Source: Patescibacteria group bacterium
GTDB lineage: Bacteria; Patescibacteriota; Patescibacteriia; Magasanikbacterales; UBA922
Assembly (NCBI GenBank): GCA_028687045.1
Contig: JAQUAW010000003.1
Coordinates: 1 to 55,907, forward strand
Reading direction: 5' to 3'
Length of the DNA stretch: 55,907 nucleotides
The stretch's first letter is position 1; each line of letters starts with the position of its first letter. The notes beneath the pieces were generated by a model. The model was given only the letters and a program-made list of their open reading frames with translations. It did not search any database and had not been told where the DNA came from. Position numbers and translations under genes: made by a program. Below, piece by piece: positions 1 through 8,750 of the stretch.

Positions 1-80
1 AATTAAACTTCCGATTTGATAGAGTCGTAACTATTCCAGATACAGAAGTCTATACTGATGGTGAGACTTTGAAGTCTTAA
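1..80 (+). CDS. C-terminal end of a surface protein (partial, cut by window start)
   Basis: An open frame from base 3 to the TAA at 78-80 encodes 25 residues ending DGETLKS. They are identical to the last 25 residues of the large surface protein that ends at 8657, so the window opens inside a close paralogue of that gene. The last module is of the Tyr/Arg-rich C-terminal repeat type described for the full copy. The product should be an exported cell-surface protein. Only the tail is visible, so the domain content upstream is unknown. Confidence 0.85.
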   Translation, partial: LNFRFDRVVTIPDTEVYTDGETLKS

Positions 81-110
81 ACACCTAGACAATTAAACAC
101 CTAATCACTT

Positions 111-142
111 GAACAATCTCTTAACGGGGATTGTTTTTGTTT
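111..142 (+). terminator. Rho-independent terminator after the partial surface gene
   Basis: An 8-bp stem (113-120 with 127-134, one G-U pair) and a 6-nt loop are followed by a T-rich tract. The same hairpin, with the G-U pair changed to A-U, follows the paralogue at 8722-8750, so the terminator was duplicated with the gene end and keeps its pairing. Confidence 0.8.
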
Positions 143-160
143 AAAAATTTATTGATTTTG

Positions 161-169
161 TGTTATAAT
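161..169 (+). promoter_or_regulatory. Extended -10 promoter for the Nramp-like gene
   Basis: TGT-TATAAT is a perfect extended -10 element just after the upstream terminator and about 55 bases before the ATG at 224. No convincing -35 hexamer is seen. The same TGn-TATAAT pattern precedes several other genes in the window. Confidence 0.6.
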
Positions 170-223
170 AGAAACACTTTTAGTTCCTATTTTATTGGGA
201 CTTAGATATTGTTAATTATTTTT

Positions 224-1627
224 ATGCAAATAAAAAAAACTGATAAAAAAATTTTTCCAAAAGCAATTAGTTTCAAAAAACTTATTGGTCCTAGTTTTAT
301 TATTTTAGCACTTGGTCTGGGCTCTGGTGAAGTCATACTTTGGCCTTATATGGTTTCCAATTATGGTTTGGGAATTGTCTGGGGTGCACTACTTGGTATT
401 ACTTTTCAATATTTTATAAATATGGAGATAGAGCGTTATGCTCTTGTGAAAGGTGAAAGTGTTTTTGTTGGTTTGCATAAACTTTGGAAGGGTTCTATTT
501 ATTGGTTTATTATTTCTACTTTTATTGGTTTTGGTTTGCCAGGTATTGTGGCTGCGGCTGCTCAGTTGGTAGCACATGTTTTTGGTTTTAGTAATTTCAA
601 GTGGTTGGCTATAGTCTTTTTATTAGCAATCGGTTTGATTTTGAGTTTGGGCAAGACAGTCTATGGTATGATGGAAAAGATTACGCGTACTATTATTTTA
701 TTGGGAGTTCCTTTTATTTTTGTTTTGGCTATTATTTTGGCAACCAAAATGGATTGGTTTTTGTTGACACAAGGTGTTCTTGGTAGGGGAGAAGGTTATC
801 ATTTTTTACCAGCAGGTATTAGCTTTATGACCTTTTTGGCTGCTTTTGCTTATTCTGGGGCAGGCGGTAATTTGAATCTTACGCAATCTATTTATATCAA
901 AGAAAAAGGTTATGGTATGGGTAAATACGCCCAAAAGATTTCTGGTCTTTTTGCTCACAAAGGTATACATCAAGAGATAAAATTGTCTGGTGAAGAATGT
1001 GAACTCAATCATGAAAATCTAGTAAGGTTCAAAGCTTGGTGGAAAAAAATAAGTTTGGAACATTTGTTGGTTTTTTGGTTTATTGGTGGTTTGTCAATGT
1101 TATTACTTATGATTTTGTCGTATGCTACGGTCTTTGGTTTGGATAATAAAGAAGGTATAAATTTTGTAATAAATGAAGGTGTTGTTATTTCCAAAACACT
1201 TTTTCCTTGGGTTGGATCTTTGTTTTTGTTTGTTTTGGGAGTTATGCTTTTTCAAACACAACTGGGTGTTATGGATTCCACTTCTCGTATTATGGCTGAG
1301 AATTTTGCCATACAAAAAATTCACAAAACCAAAAACAACAAAATAAATTTATCAAAAATTTATTTTAGCTTTTTGTGGGCCCAAATTGCTTTTGGTATTA
1401 TTCTTTTCTTATGCAATTTTTATGAACCAAAACAGTTGATAGTTTTTGGAGCGGTGATTAATGCGGTAGCTATGTTTGTACATATTGGTTTGGTTGCTAT
1501 ATTGAATAATAGAGAATTACCAAAAATGTTTAGGCCAAGTTTAATTAGAAAAATAATAATAACTATTATTTTCGTATTTTTTGGATTTTTTAGTAGTTTT
1601 GTATTATTTTCCAATTTTTTTGGCTAA
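224..1627 (+). CDS. Nramp-like divalent metal transporter family protein
   Basis: This 467-residue polytopic membrane protein has about eleven hydrophobic segments. The first helix begins GPSFIILALGLGSGEVILWP, which corresponds to the GPG...DPGN helix 1 of Nramp transporters, but the metal-binding DPGN is replaced by a GSGE motif. Such GSGE variants are annotated within the Nramp superfamily, and their substrate is uncertain (Mn, Fe or Mg, or something else). A charged cytoplasmic loop follows the sixth segment (about residues 240-280). I chose the ATG at 224 because the frame upstream offers only a TTG at 209. There is no Shine-Dalgarno, as elsewhere here. The gene is followed after 55 bases by a small gene and adk. 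The superfamily assignment is fairly firm; the substrate is not. Confidence 0.7.
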   Translation: MQIKKTDKKIFPKAISFKKLIGPSFIILALGLGSGEVILWPYMVSNYGLGIVWGALLGITFQYFINMEIERYALVKGESVFVGLHKLWKGSIYWFIISTFIGFGLPGIVAAAAQLVAHVFGFSNFKWLAIVFLLAIGLILSLGKTVYGMMEKITRTIILLGVPFIFVLAIILATKMDWFLLTQGVLGRGEGYHFLPAGISFMTFLAAFAYSGAGGNLNLTQSIYIKEKGYGMGKYAQKISGLFAHKGIHQEIKLSGEECELNHENLVRFKAWWKKISLEHLLVFWFIGGLSMLLLMILSYATVFGLDNKEGINFVINEGVVISKTLFPWVGSLFLFVLGVMLFQTQLGVMDSTSRIMAENFAIQKIHKTKNNKINLSKIYFSFLWAQIAFGIILFLCNFYEPKQLIVFGAVINAVAMFVHIGLVAILNNRELPKMFRPSLIRKIIITIIFVFFGFFSSFVLFSNFFG

Positions 1628-1682
1628 GATTTGCTTTTTTTTAGTCATTATGTTATATTTATTTTATCTTTAATCTTCTTAT

Positions 1683-2000
1683 ATGGGTTTTTTTTCTTAT
1701 CTTTTTGGTACAGGACAACATGCTAGTAAGAAGACTGATATCAATGAATATAGATATTTAAGTCGAGAAAAATTGTTAGATTTGGTGTCACCTTTGAAGG
1801 TAAAGACTTTATCACAAAAAGAAGAAAAGATGGTTGAAGATGTTTTGTTGGAGCGTCTGTCACATTATAACAAAATTTCTTTAGAAAACATCAGAGATAT
1901 TTTAAGTGCTTTGAGTAAAGAACATACTATTAGCGAAATAGATGCTAAATATTTATACAAAATTTTTGAGGAATATTTTTCTCAAGATAAACAAAATTAG
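1683..2000 (+). CDS. Hypothetical 105-residue protein upstream of adk
   Basis: I do not recognise this protein. It starts MGFFSYLFGTG, a short hydrophobic N-terminus, and continues with a charged, predicted-helical body without further membrane segments. The stop is 2 bases before the adenylate kinase ATG, so the two are almost certainly co-transcribed and perhaps translationally coupled. Base composition matches its neighbours. Confidence 0.6.
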   Translation: MGFFSYLFGTGQHASKKTDINEYRYLSREKLLDLVSPLKVKTLSQKEEKMVEDVLLERLSHYNKISLENIRDILSALSKEHTISEIDAKYLYKIFEEYFSQDKQN

Positions 2001-2002
2001 TT

Positions 2003-2662
2003 ATGAAAAAAATAATAATCTTGATGGGAGTACCTGGTAGTGGCAAGGGGACTCAAGCTAGAAAATTAGTGCAAAGATTTGGTTTTGTTCATATTTCCAC
2101 TGGTGATTTGTTGCGTGCCTTAGACGCCGACCCAAATGGTGACAAAGAAGATAAAGCTAAATTGGCTGAGATGAAAGCTGGTAAACTTGTTTCAGATGAT
2201 TTGATTTACAAGCTAGCTTTTGCTGAAATACAAAAGAATTTAGATTTGCATAAAAGTGTTATCTTGGACGGAGCCATTCGTACTGTGACCCAAGCAAAAA
2301 AGTATGAAGAATTTTTTGCATCTTTGAATTTGTTAGATGAAGTAATCGTAATTGAAATAAAATTATCTGATGAAACAAGTTTCAATCGTTTGACCAAAAG
2401 AAAAGTTTGTACTGCTTGTGGTTTCATCTTGCCTTATTCCAAAGAAAATGATTTGAAAGTAGATTGTCCTGAGTGTGGAGAAAAATTGGTAGTTCGCAGT
2501 GATGATAATCCTGAAACTATTCAAAAAAGGATTAGAGAGCAGGGGAATATAGCTATTCAGCCAATTTTGGAATATTATCGTGAAAAAGGTGAATTATTTA
2601 CAGTCGATGGGGAAAAAAGTATTGATAATGTTGACGAAGAAGTAGTGAAATTACTTGTATAG
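2003..2662 (+). CDS. adk: Adenylate kinase
   Basis: This enzyme interconverts ATP + AMP and 2 ADP in the cytoplasm. At 219 residues it is the normal length for a long-form enzyme. The P-loop GVPGSGKGT lies at about residues 8-16, and STGDLLRA (about 31-38) is the AMP-binding helix. The LID carries a four-cysteine zinc site (CTAC and CPEC, about residues 138-161). The usual DGFPRT motif reads DGAIRT here (about 91-96): the Arg is kept but Phe-Pro is replaced, a mild deviation in the AMP-binding region. It lies directly after the 105-residue ORF. In many bacteria adk neighbours map. Here map is 6.5 kb away, with the CAP and surface-protein genes in between. Confidence 0.95.
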   Translation: MKKIIILMGVPGSGKGTQARKLVQRFGFVHISTGDLLRALDADPNGDKEDKAKLAEMKAGKLVSDDLIYKLAFAEIQKNLDLHKSVILDGAIRTVTQAKKYEEFFASLNLLDEVIVIEIKLSDETSFNRLTKRKVCTACGFILPYSKENDLKVDCPECGEKLVVRSDDNPETIQKRIREQGNIAIQPILEYYREKGELFTVDGEKSIDNVDEEVVKLLV

Positions 2663-2713
2663 TTGAATGACAAAAAATATCTGGCTTGGTTGAGATGATA
2701 TTAAATTTTGGAG

Positions 2714-2735
2714 TAACTTCCCTGCTAGGGAGAGG
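2714..2735 (+). repeat. Degenerate copy of the CCCTNNNAGGG palindromic repeat family
   Basis: TAACTTCCCTGCTAGGGAGAGG resembles the shorter half of the repeat family described at 46724-47374 (TAAC...CTCCC-CTAC-GGGAG). It sits in the 104-base gap between adk and the CAP gene. It could also act as a weak hairpin. Assignment to the family is by eye. Confidence 0.4.
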
Positions 2736-2766
2736 ATCAAAAAAACATAATTTGTAATTTTTTAAT

Positions 2767-3921
2767 ATGTATATTAGGAGGACATTGAAAAATTATTTTG
2801 TTCCACACGCAAAAAATAACTACCACCCTCACATCTTACATACCAAAAGAGCTATTTTTTATAGTCTCTTTTTTTTGACCATGAAATTGATAGTTTTTGT
2901 ATTTGTAGTACTTTTACCAATTGAAACTTTTACGATGCCTGATATGCTCAAGTCTATGGGTGACAAAATTATTAGTCAGACCAATCAGGTGAGAAATAAG
3001 TTGGGTATTAGAAGCCTAGAAGGGGAAGTTCTGCTTTTTAGTTCTGCCAATGCTAAGTCTTGGGATATGGTTCAAAATAATTATTTTGAACATGTTTCAC
3101 CAACAGGCAAACATTTGGGTGATTTTCTGAATGATGTGAATTATGATTATAGTGTGGCTGGAGAAAATTTGGCGGTTGGTTATCATAATGCAGATGATAT
3201 GATGAAAGCCTGGGAAAATAGTTCGACTCATTATGCCAACATGATTGATAAGGATTTTCAAGATATGGGAATTGGTTTGGCTGTTGGTACTTACAAGGGA
3301 GTTGCCAATGTTATTTTTGTAACAGAACATTTTGGTAAACCTATTCAAAATAGTAATTCAATTCAGCAAATTGCTGGTATTACCGAAGATTTTGACAATA
3401 CTTCTGTTGTTTTTGATAGTGAAAGATCACAAGTTTTGTGGCAAGAAAATGCTGATTCAACTATTACACTTACTGCTCGTGCCTATATCAATGGGCCAGT
3501 GTCAAAGGTTATTGTTGAGGCTAATCAATATGATATTCAGCTTTTTCCTACAGATAAAGATGGTATTTATATAGGTAAGATACAGTTTGTAGGGAATAGC
3601 GATGATTTGTTTAGGGCAATTATCAATCCAACTATCAAAATTACTGATGTTAAGGGTTTTGTGAAAGAAGGAAATATTGTTTGGTCAAATCCAAAAATTT
3701 TGACAGTATCTTCAATTGAAAAGTATAATCAGTCCAAAGATGCTTTGAGCCAGATGTTTAGTATTTTCAATGTTTCTCGTGGAATTTACTTATTTTTTAT
3801 AGGTTTTTTTACATTTGCTTTACTTCTAAAAATTTTTGTAGAATTTAGAAAACAACATCCGCATGTAATATTGCAAACTTTGCTTCTTATTTCACTTTTG
3901 GTGGTTTTATTTGAGGTGTAA
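2767..3921 (+). CDS. CAP (SCP-like) domain envelope protein
   Basis: This 384-residue protein opens with a cytoplasmic motif (FVPHAKNNYHPHILH, residues 15-29) followed by a transmembrane helix (about 38-57). I recall this layout as typical of Patescibacteria CAP proteins. The CAP domain spans about residues 60-200, with YFEHVSPTGK, AGENLAVGY and AWENSSTHYANM as its signature blocks. A beta-rich region follows, then two C-terminal membrane helices (about 335-382). It is probably an envelope protein that binds lipid or peptide; a catalytic role is unproven. The ATG at 2767 keeps the conserved N-terminal motif. An AGGAGG lies 4 bases before an in-frame TTG at 2785, but that start would still precede the motif. 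Confidence 0.85.
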   Translation: MYIRRTLKNYFVPHAKNNYHPHILHTKRAIFYSLFFLTMKLIVFVFVVLLPIETFTMPDMLKSMGDKIISQTNQVRNKLGIRSLEGEVLLFSSANAKSWDMVQNNYFEHVSPTGKHLGDFLNDVNYDYSVAGENLAVGYHNADDMMKAWENSSTHYANMIDKDFQDMGIGLAVGTYKGVANVIFVTEHFGKPIQNSNSIQQIAGITEDFDNTSVVFDSERSQVLWQENADSTITLTARAYINGPVSKVIVEANQYDIQLFPTDKDGIYIGKIQFVGNSDDLFRAIINPTIKITDVKGFVKEGNIVWSNPKILTVSSIEKYNQSKDALSQMFSIFNVSRGIYLFFIGFFTFALLLKIFVEFRKQHPHVILQTLLLISLLVVLFEV

Positions 3922-3970
3922 TTAGGGGGTATAGTAACAAACAGGCTTGGTTTGCTTACTTTTTTTGTTT

Positions 3971-3979
3971 TTGCTATAA
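3971..3979 (+). promoter_or_regulatory. Extended -10 promoter for the 1547-residue surface protein
   Basis: TGC-TATAAT lies 34 bases before the ATG at 4014. The T-rich stretch upstream gives no clear -35. The intergenic gap from the CAP gene is about 90 bases. Confidence 0.55.
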
Positions 3980-4013
3980 TATACTTGGTTTAAGTAATTT
4001 TAACTTGTTTTTT

Positions 4014-7000
4014 ATGTTTAGAAAGAAGTTTTTGTATTCTTTTGTGATTTTTAGTTTAGTTTTATCAAATTTTGCTTTTATACCTTTTGTTAACGCAAAA
4101 AATCATGTAGTAGAGGATACTAGTTTTGAGACGTTTGAAAGTTCTAAAAATTTACATGAAGAATTACAATCTTCAATAGATAAAGACTCACTGTTGCCTT
4201 CAATAGATAATAAAGGCAATCTAAAATTAGATGCAAAGTTGCAAAGACTTGTTGCTGAATTTTCTAAAAATAAAACTGAAATTAAGTCAACAGCACAAGG
4301 TGAAGAAGATAATTTTTCTTTAGAGCCTATTACTCTATACAGAGGACTTATTTCTAAATCATTTGTTTCAAAAAATAAACCATTTATTAAAGATGATTCC
4401 GTCTATATTGATAGAGGATTGTTAATTGAAAAAGTAAAGAGTTCTCAAGATGGTATTGTTCAAGATTTCATTATTAAAGAAAAAATAAAAGGTGGTGGTA
4501 ATCTTAATCTTTTATTGGAGCTATCAGGGGCAGACATAGAAGATGTTTTTAGTAATTCTATAAATTTAGTGACAGATAAATCTAAAAGAGAATTGATTTA
4601 TAATAATTTAAAAGTTTTTGATGCTAATCAAAAAGAAGTTCCTGCTAAATTCGTTTTGCAAAGTGAAAATTCTTTTTTAATATCTATAGATGATATAAAT
4701 GCTAAATATCCATTATATATAGATCCTACATTTAGTGATAGTAATTGGACCCAAATTGGTGAAAATAATGGTGTAAATAATCGTGTACAGTCTATAAAAA
4801 TGGATACAAATGGTAACCTATATGTTGGTGGTCTTTTTACTTTTGCTGGGGTATCATCTGTAAGTTATATAGCTAAATGGGATGGTTCAAATTGGTCTAC
4901 ACTAGGATCTGGAGTGAATGGCTATGTATATGCTATGATTTTGGATAATAACAATAATTTATATGTCGGTGGTGCTTTTACAACCGCTGGTGGTAATACT
5001 GCAAATAGAATTGCAATGTGGGATGGCACAAACTGGAATAATATAGGTGATGGTGCAGAGAATGGACTAGACAACGATGTAAACGCAGTTAGCTTAGGTG
5101 CAAATGGAAATTTATATGTTGGTGGTACTTTTTTGCATGCAGGTTCTATTGTTGCAAATAGAATTGCAATGTGGGATGGCACAAACTGGAATAGCATAGG
5201 AGAAAATGCACAGAATGGCTTAAATAACGTGGTAAATGCAGTTAGTTTAGATACTGATGGAAATTTATATGTTGGTGGTACTTTTACAACAGCAGGTGGT
5301 AGCACTGCAAATAGAATTGCAATGTGGAATGGCACAAACTGGACTAATCTTAGTACTGGTATGAATCAAATGGTAAATTCTATTTTAGTTAATGGCAGTG
5401 ATGTTTATGTTGCTGGTTTATTTACAACCGCTGGTGGTACTGCCGCGAATAGAATTGCAATGTGGAATGGATTAAATTGGTCTTCTTTGGGGAATGGTTT
5501 GGGTGGGAATGTAAGTGCTATGGATATTGATATAACCAATGGACTTTTATACGTGGTTGGAGATTTTACCTCTGCAGCAGGTAGTTCTGCAAATAGAATT
5601 GCTGTTTGGAATGGAAGTAATTGGTCAGCTCTTGGTAGTGGATTAGGCAATTATGCTAGGGCTGTATTTGTAGATCCAAGTGGTAATGTTTATGTTGGTG
5701 GTGCTTTTACAACAGCTGGCAGTAATAATGTTGGGCAGATAGCTAAGTGGAATGGTATTGCTTGGACTTCTGATTTTTTCGTGGGAGGTAGCTTTAATGG
5801 TGAGGTTTTTGATATTGCAATGGATTCTAATAGTAACTTGTATATTGGGGGTTGGTTTACAATTGGTGCTGGTGTTGCTGCAAACTATATTATTAAATGG
5901 AATGGATCAGAGTGGTTACCTTTGGGAACTGGCTTGAATCAACGTGTTTTGTCTATTGCTATAGATCAAACAAATAATAATGTTTATGTTGGTGGTGCTT
6001 TTACTACTGCAGGTGGTGGTGTTGCTAATAGAGTAGCAATGTGGAATGGAAATTTGTGGAGTGCTGTAGGTACAAGTGGTATGAATAATATAGTAAATGC
6101 GTTAGTTTTAGATTCTGACAATAATTTATACGCTGGTGGTACTTTTATAACAGCTGATGGAAATTCAGCAAGTAAAATAGCAATGTGGAATGGTTCTGCA
6201 TGGTCTGGTTTAGGATCCGGGTTAAGTGATTATGTAGCTACATTGGCTGTAGATGGTACGGACATTTATGCTGGTGGACAATTTACAACAGCAGGTGGTA
6301 GTGCTGCAAATTATATAGCCAAATGGGATGGAATTGCTTGGCACTCTCTTGGTAGTGGACTTAATGTAACAGTAAATTCAATTTTTGTAGAATCAAGTGA
6401 GAACATTTATGTTGGAGGTAAATTTACAACAGCAGGTGGTAGTGCTGCAAGTTATATAGCCAAATGGGATGGAACGGCTTGGTATCCTCTTGGTAGCGGT
6501 GTAAATAATTGGGTTCAAAGTATTATTGTTGGATCTGATAATAATTTGTATGTTGCAGGTTTATTTACAACAGCAGGTGGTAATACAGCGAATAGAATTG
6601 CAATGTGGGATGGTTTAACTTGGAATGCAATAGGTTCTGGTTTGAATGGTAATGTTGATACTTTACATTTAGATTCATATGATAATATTTATGTAGGTGG
6701 TGCATTTACTTTGGCAGGGAATGTTTATTCTCCTTATTTAGCTTATTTTTCTTTAGTATCAAATTCTGCTCCAACCCTCTCCACACCCACTGCAACTCCA
6801 GCCACCGACACAGTTGGTGACATCACAATATCGTCTGTAGTAAACGATGCTGACACAAATAACTTATCAGTAAGTTATGCTTATGAAGCTGGTACTTGTG
6901 GAAGTTATGTTGCTCAACCAAGTCCAACTATTATTAGTTCATCAGATGATAATGATACACTTACAGTTACAAGTAATGAGCCAACAGGAGTAAGTACTGC

Positions 7001-8657
7001 TGTAGCAGATAATACTGTAGAATCAGTTTGGGATATTTCTGCAGATTCTTTAATTCCAAATACACAATATTGTGTTTATTCTTTTGTTAATGACGGAACT
7101 GTAGATTCAGATGTATCAACAACCACAGTATATACCAATCCAGCTCAACCTCTCTCACTCACAGTCACAGCCAACGGTCAAACCGCTGCGAACTTAACTT
7201 GGACAGCAAATAGTAATCCAAGTACAACCGTATATAAGATATATAGTGATGCAGGAGCTAATTTAAGAGGTAGTACTACAAGTACTAGCTATACAGTTAC
7301 TGGTTTAACCGCTGGTAATAATTATACTTTTACAGTTCGTGCTATAAATAATTCAGATAATACAAGTTATGTAGAATCAGATACTAGTAGTGCTATTGCA
7401 ACAGCTCCAATAGCTAATGCTGTTACCCTTACTTTACAAGTAAATAGTGGTGAACCTAGTTATCAATTTTTGAGTAAATTGAATGAGGTACATACAGCTG
7501 AAGTTGTTAGTATTATTGAAGATAACAGTGTTTTGAAAGCACAAGTTACCATTCATTCTAACCCTGTGACTGTAACATTGGCAGCAGGCCAAAGTCAAAA
7601 TGTAGATTTGAATGGTGATGGCACTAATGATACTACGGTAACAATGAATAGTGTTAGTAGTGGTCAAGCAAACTTTACACTTACTTTTATACCATCTGGT
7701 AGTCCAAGATTTTTTGATAATCCTCCTAAAGTTGTAGAAGGTAAAGAAGCTATCACTATCAATAACGGGGAATTAACAACTAATAATAAACAAGTAAAAC
7801 TAAATTTCAATGTCACTAACGCTAAACAAATGGCCGTGTCTAGTGATCCAAACTTTAAAGATGTTTCTTTTGAAAACTACTTAAGTACAAAAGACTTTAG
7901 TCTGACAGAAGGTAATGGATTAAAAACAGTTTACGCTAAGTTTAGATCTGCTGATGGTGGTACTATTGTCTATACAGCTACTATTACTCTAACAGGACAA
8001 AAGAATGATCAAATAGTAAATACTCCAGAGAAAAAAGAAGTAGTAACTAATTGTAGCCTAATACCAGGTCAAGCCTATAAAATGAAAAATTCCTCAGTAA
8101 TCTATTATATTACTAATGATTGTACTAAACAAAAGATTGCTAATGAAAAGAATTACTTTAGTTACTTCAGTAACTGGAGTGAAGTCAAAACAATTGAAGC
8201 AACTGAATTAAATAAAGTAAGTCTAGATAAAAATAAAGAAACAGCTTGGGGACCAAAATATGATCCAAAATATGGCGCCTTAGTAAAAACACTTAATGAT
8301 CCAAAAGTATACTTGTTGCTTAATGATAGTAAATATTGGATCACTTCTGAAAAAGTCTTCGAAACTCTAAGATATAGTTGGAATTGGATCGAACAAGTAA
8401 GTCAAGAATTGTTAAATAAATATACCACTAAAGAAGAAATCACAACCACTACTAGTCATCCAAATTATACCCTGGTTAAATATAAAAATAACCCAAGAGT
8501 ATATAGATTAGAACCAAACTCAATCGATACTACAAAACAAGTAAAACGTTATATTCCCAATGAAACAGAATTCTATAAATTAAACTTCCGATTTGATAGA
8601 GTCGTCACTATTCCAGATACTGAAGTTTATACTGATGGTGAGACTTTGAAGTCTTAA
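4014..8657 (+). CDS. Large secreted surface protein with 14 propeller-like repeats, Fn3-like and C-terminal YYI modules
   Basis: This 1547-residue protein is probably exported. Residues 1-28 form a signal peptide (hydrophobic core, then VNA). An N-terminal beta domain ends in YPLYIDPTF (about 225-235). Fourteen repeats of about 46 residues follow, each with a core like NLYVGGTFTTAGG then NRIAMWDGTNW, consistent with beta-propeller blades. Next come a region like a cadherin/Ig fold, an Fn3-like segment (about 1045-1130), and three C-terminal modules with YYI or YWI followed by N-x(3)-F-W/Y. The last 25 residues match the protein cut at base 1. I chose ATG 4014 over TTG 4005 because it gives a clean signal peptide. 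A role in adhesion is inferred; no enzyme motif is visible. Confidence 0.85.
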   Translation: MFRKKFLYSFVIFSLVLSNFAFIPFVNAKNHVVEDTSFETFESSKNLHEELQSSIDKDSLLPSIDNKGNLKLDAKLQRLVAEFSKNKTEIKSTAQGEEDNFSLEPITLYRGLISKSFVSKNKPFIKDDSVYIDRGLLIEKVKSSQDGIVQDFIIKEKIKGGGNLNLLLELSGADIEDVFSNSINLVTDKSKRELIYNNLKVFDANQKEVPAKFVLQSENSFLISIDDINAKYPLYIDPTFSDSNWTQIGENNGVNNRVQSIKMDTNGNLYVGGLFTFAGVSSVSYIAKWDGSNWSTLGSGVNGYVYAMILDNNNNLYVGGAFTTAGGNTANRIAMWDGTNWNNIGDGAENGLDNDVNAVSLGANGNLYVGGTFLHAGSIVANRIAMWDGTNWNSIGENAQNGLNNVVNAVSLDTDGNLYVGGTFTTAGGSTANRIAMWNGTNWTNLSTGMNQMVNSILVNGSDVYVAGLFTTAGGTAANRIAMWNGLNWSSLGNGLGGNVSAMDIDITNGLLYVVGDFTSAAGSSANRIAVWNGSNWSALGSGLGNYARAVFVDPSGNVYVGGAFTTAGSNNVGQIAKWNGIAWTSDFFVGGSFNGEVFDIAMDSNSNLYIGGWFTIGAGVAANYIIKWNGSEWLPLGTGLNQRVLSIAIDQTNNNVYVGGAFTTAGGGVANRVAMWNGNLWSAVGTSGMNNIVNALVLDSDNNLYAGGTFITADGNSASKIAMWNGSAWSGLGSGLSDYVATLAVDGTDIYAGGQFTTAGGSAANYIAKWDGIAWHSLGSGLNVTVNSIFVESSENIYVGGKFTTAGGSAASYIAKWDGTAWYPLGSGVNNWVQSIIVGSDNNLYVAGLFTTAGGNTANRIAMWDGLTWNAIGSGLNGNVDTLHLDSYDNIYVGGAFTLAGNVYSPYLAYFSLVSNSAPTLSTPTATPATDTVGDITISSVVNDADTNNLSVSYAYEAGTCGSYVAQPSPTIISSSDDNDTLTVTSNEPTGVSTAVADNTVESVWDISADSLIPNTQYCVYSFVNDGTVDSDVSTTTVYTNPAQPLSLTVTANGQTAANLTWTANSNPSTTVYKIYSDAGANLRGSTTSTSYTVTGLTAGNNYTFTVRAINNSDNTSYVESDTSSAIATAPIANAVTLTLQVNSGEPSYQFLSKLNEVHTAEVVSIIEDNSVLKAQVTIHSNPVTVTLAAGQSQNVDLNGDGTNDTTVTMNSVSSGQANFTLTFIPSGSPRFFDNPPKVVEGKEAITINNGELTTNNKQVKLNFNVTNAKQMAVSSDPNFKDVSFENYLSTKDFSLTEGNGLKTVYAKFRSADGGTIVYTATITLTGQKNDQIVNTPEKKEVVTNCSLIPGQAYKMKNSSVIYYITNDCTKQKIANEKNYFSYFSNWSEVKTIEATELNKVSLDKNKETAWGPKYDPKYGALVKTLNDPKVYLLLNDSKYWITSEKVFETLRYSWNWIEQVSQELLNKYTTKEEITTTTSHPNYTLVKYKNNPRVYRLEPNSIDTTKQVKRYIPNETEFYKLNFRFDRVVTIPDTEVYTDGETLKS
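4790..6740 (+). repeat. Internal tandem repeats encoding about 14 propeller-like blades
   Basis: The period is about 138 bases. Some blades are near-identical in DNA: the stretch coding IAMWDGTNWN is repeated at about 5008-5040 and 5164-5196, and TTTACAACAGCAGGTGGTA recurs several times between 5282 and 6590. Recent unit duplication or gene conversion is likely. Confidence 0.8.
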
Positions 8658-8713
8658 ACACCTAAACACCTAAACACCTAAACACCTAATCACCTAATCA
8701 CCTAATCACCTAA
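8658..8713 (+). repeat. Seven copies of an 8-bp microsatellite, WCACCTAA, after the stop codon
   Basis: Four ACACCTAA units are followed by three TCACCTAA units, immediately between the TAA and the terminator. The equivalent place after the paralogue at 78-80 holds only two recognisable units, so the array length differs between the copies. Confidence 0.85.
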
Positions 8714-8721
8714 TCACTTGA

Positions 8722-8750
8722 ACAATCTCTTAACGGAGATTGTTTTTGTA
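8722..8750 (+). terminator. Rho-independent terminator of the surface-protein gene
   Basis: An 8-bp stem (8722-8729 with 8736-8743) and a T-rich tail. It is homologous to the terminator at 111-142, with a compensating base in the stem. Confidence 0.8.

Noticed and set aside
2767-2787. TTG at 2785 with AGGAGG upstream as the CAP start
   Set aside because: The ATG at 2767 also gives the full conserved N-terminus, and other genes here do not use Shine-Dalgarno sites; the AGGAGG codes for Arg-Arg. Left as an alternative only.
4922-5650. Long minus-strand frames opposite the surface-protein repeats
   Set aside because: They are complements of the tandem repeats; the plus frame has signal peptide, domains and terminator.
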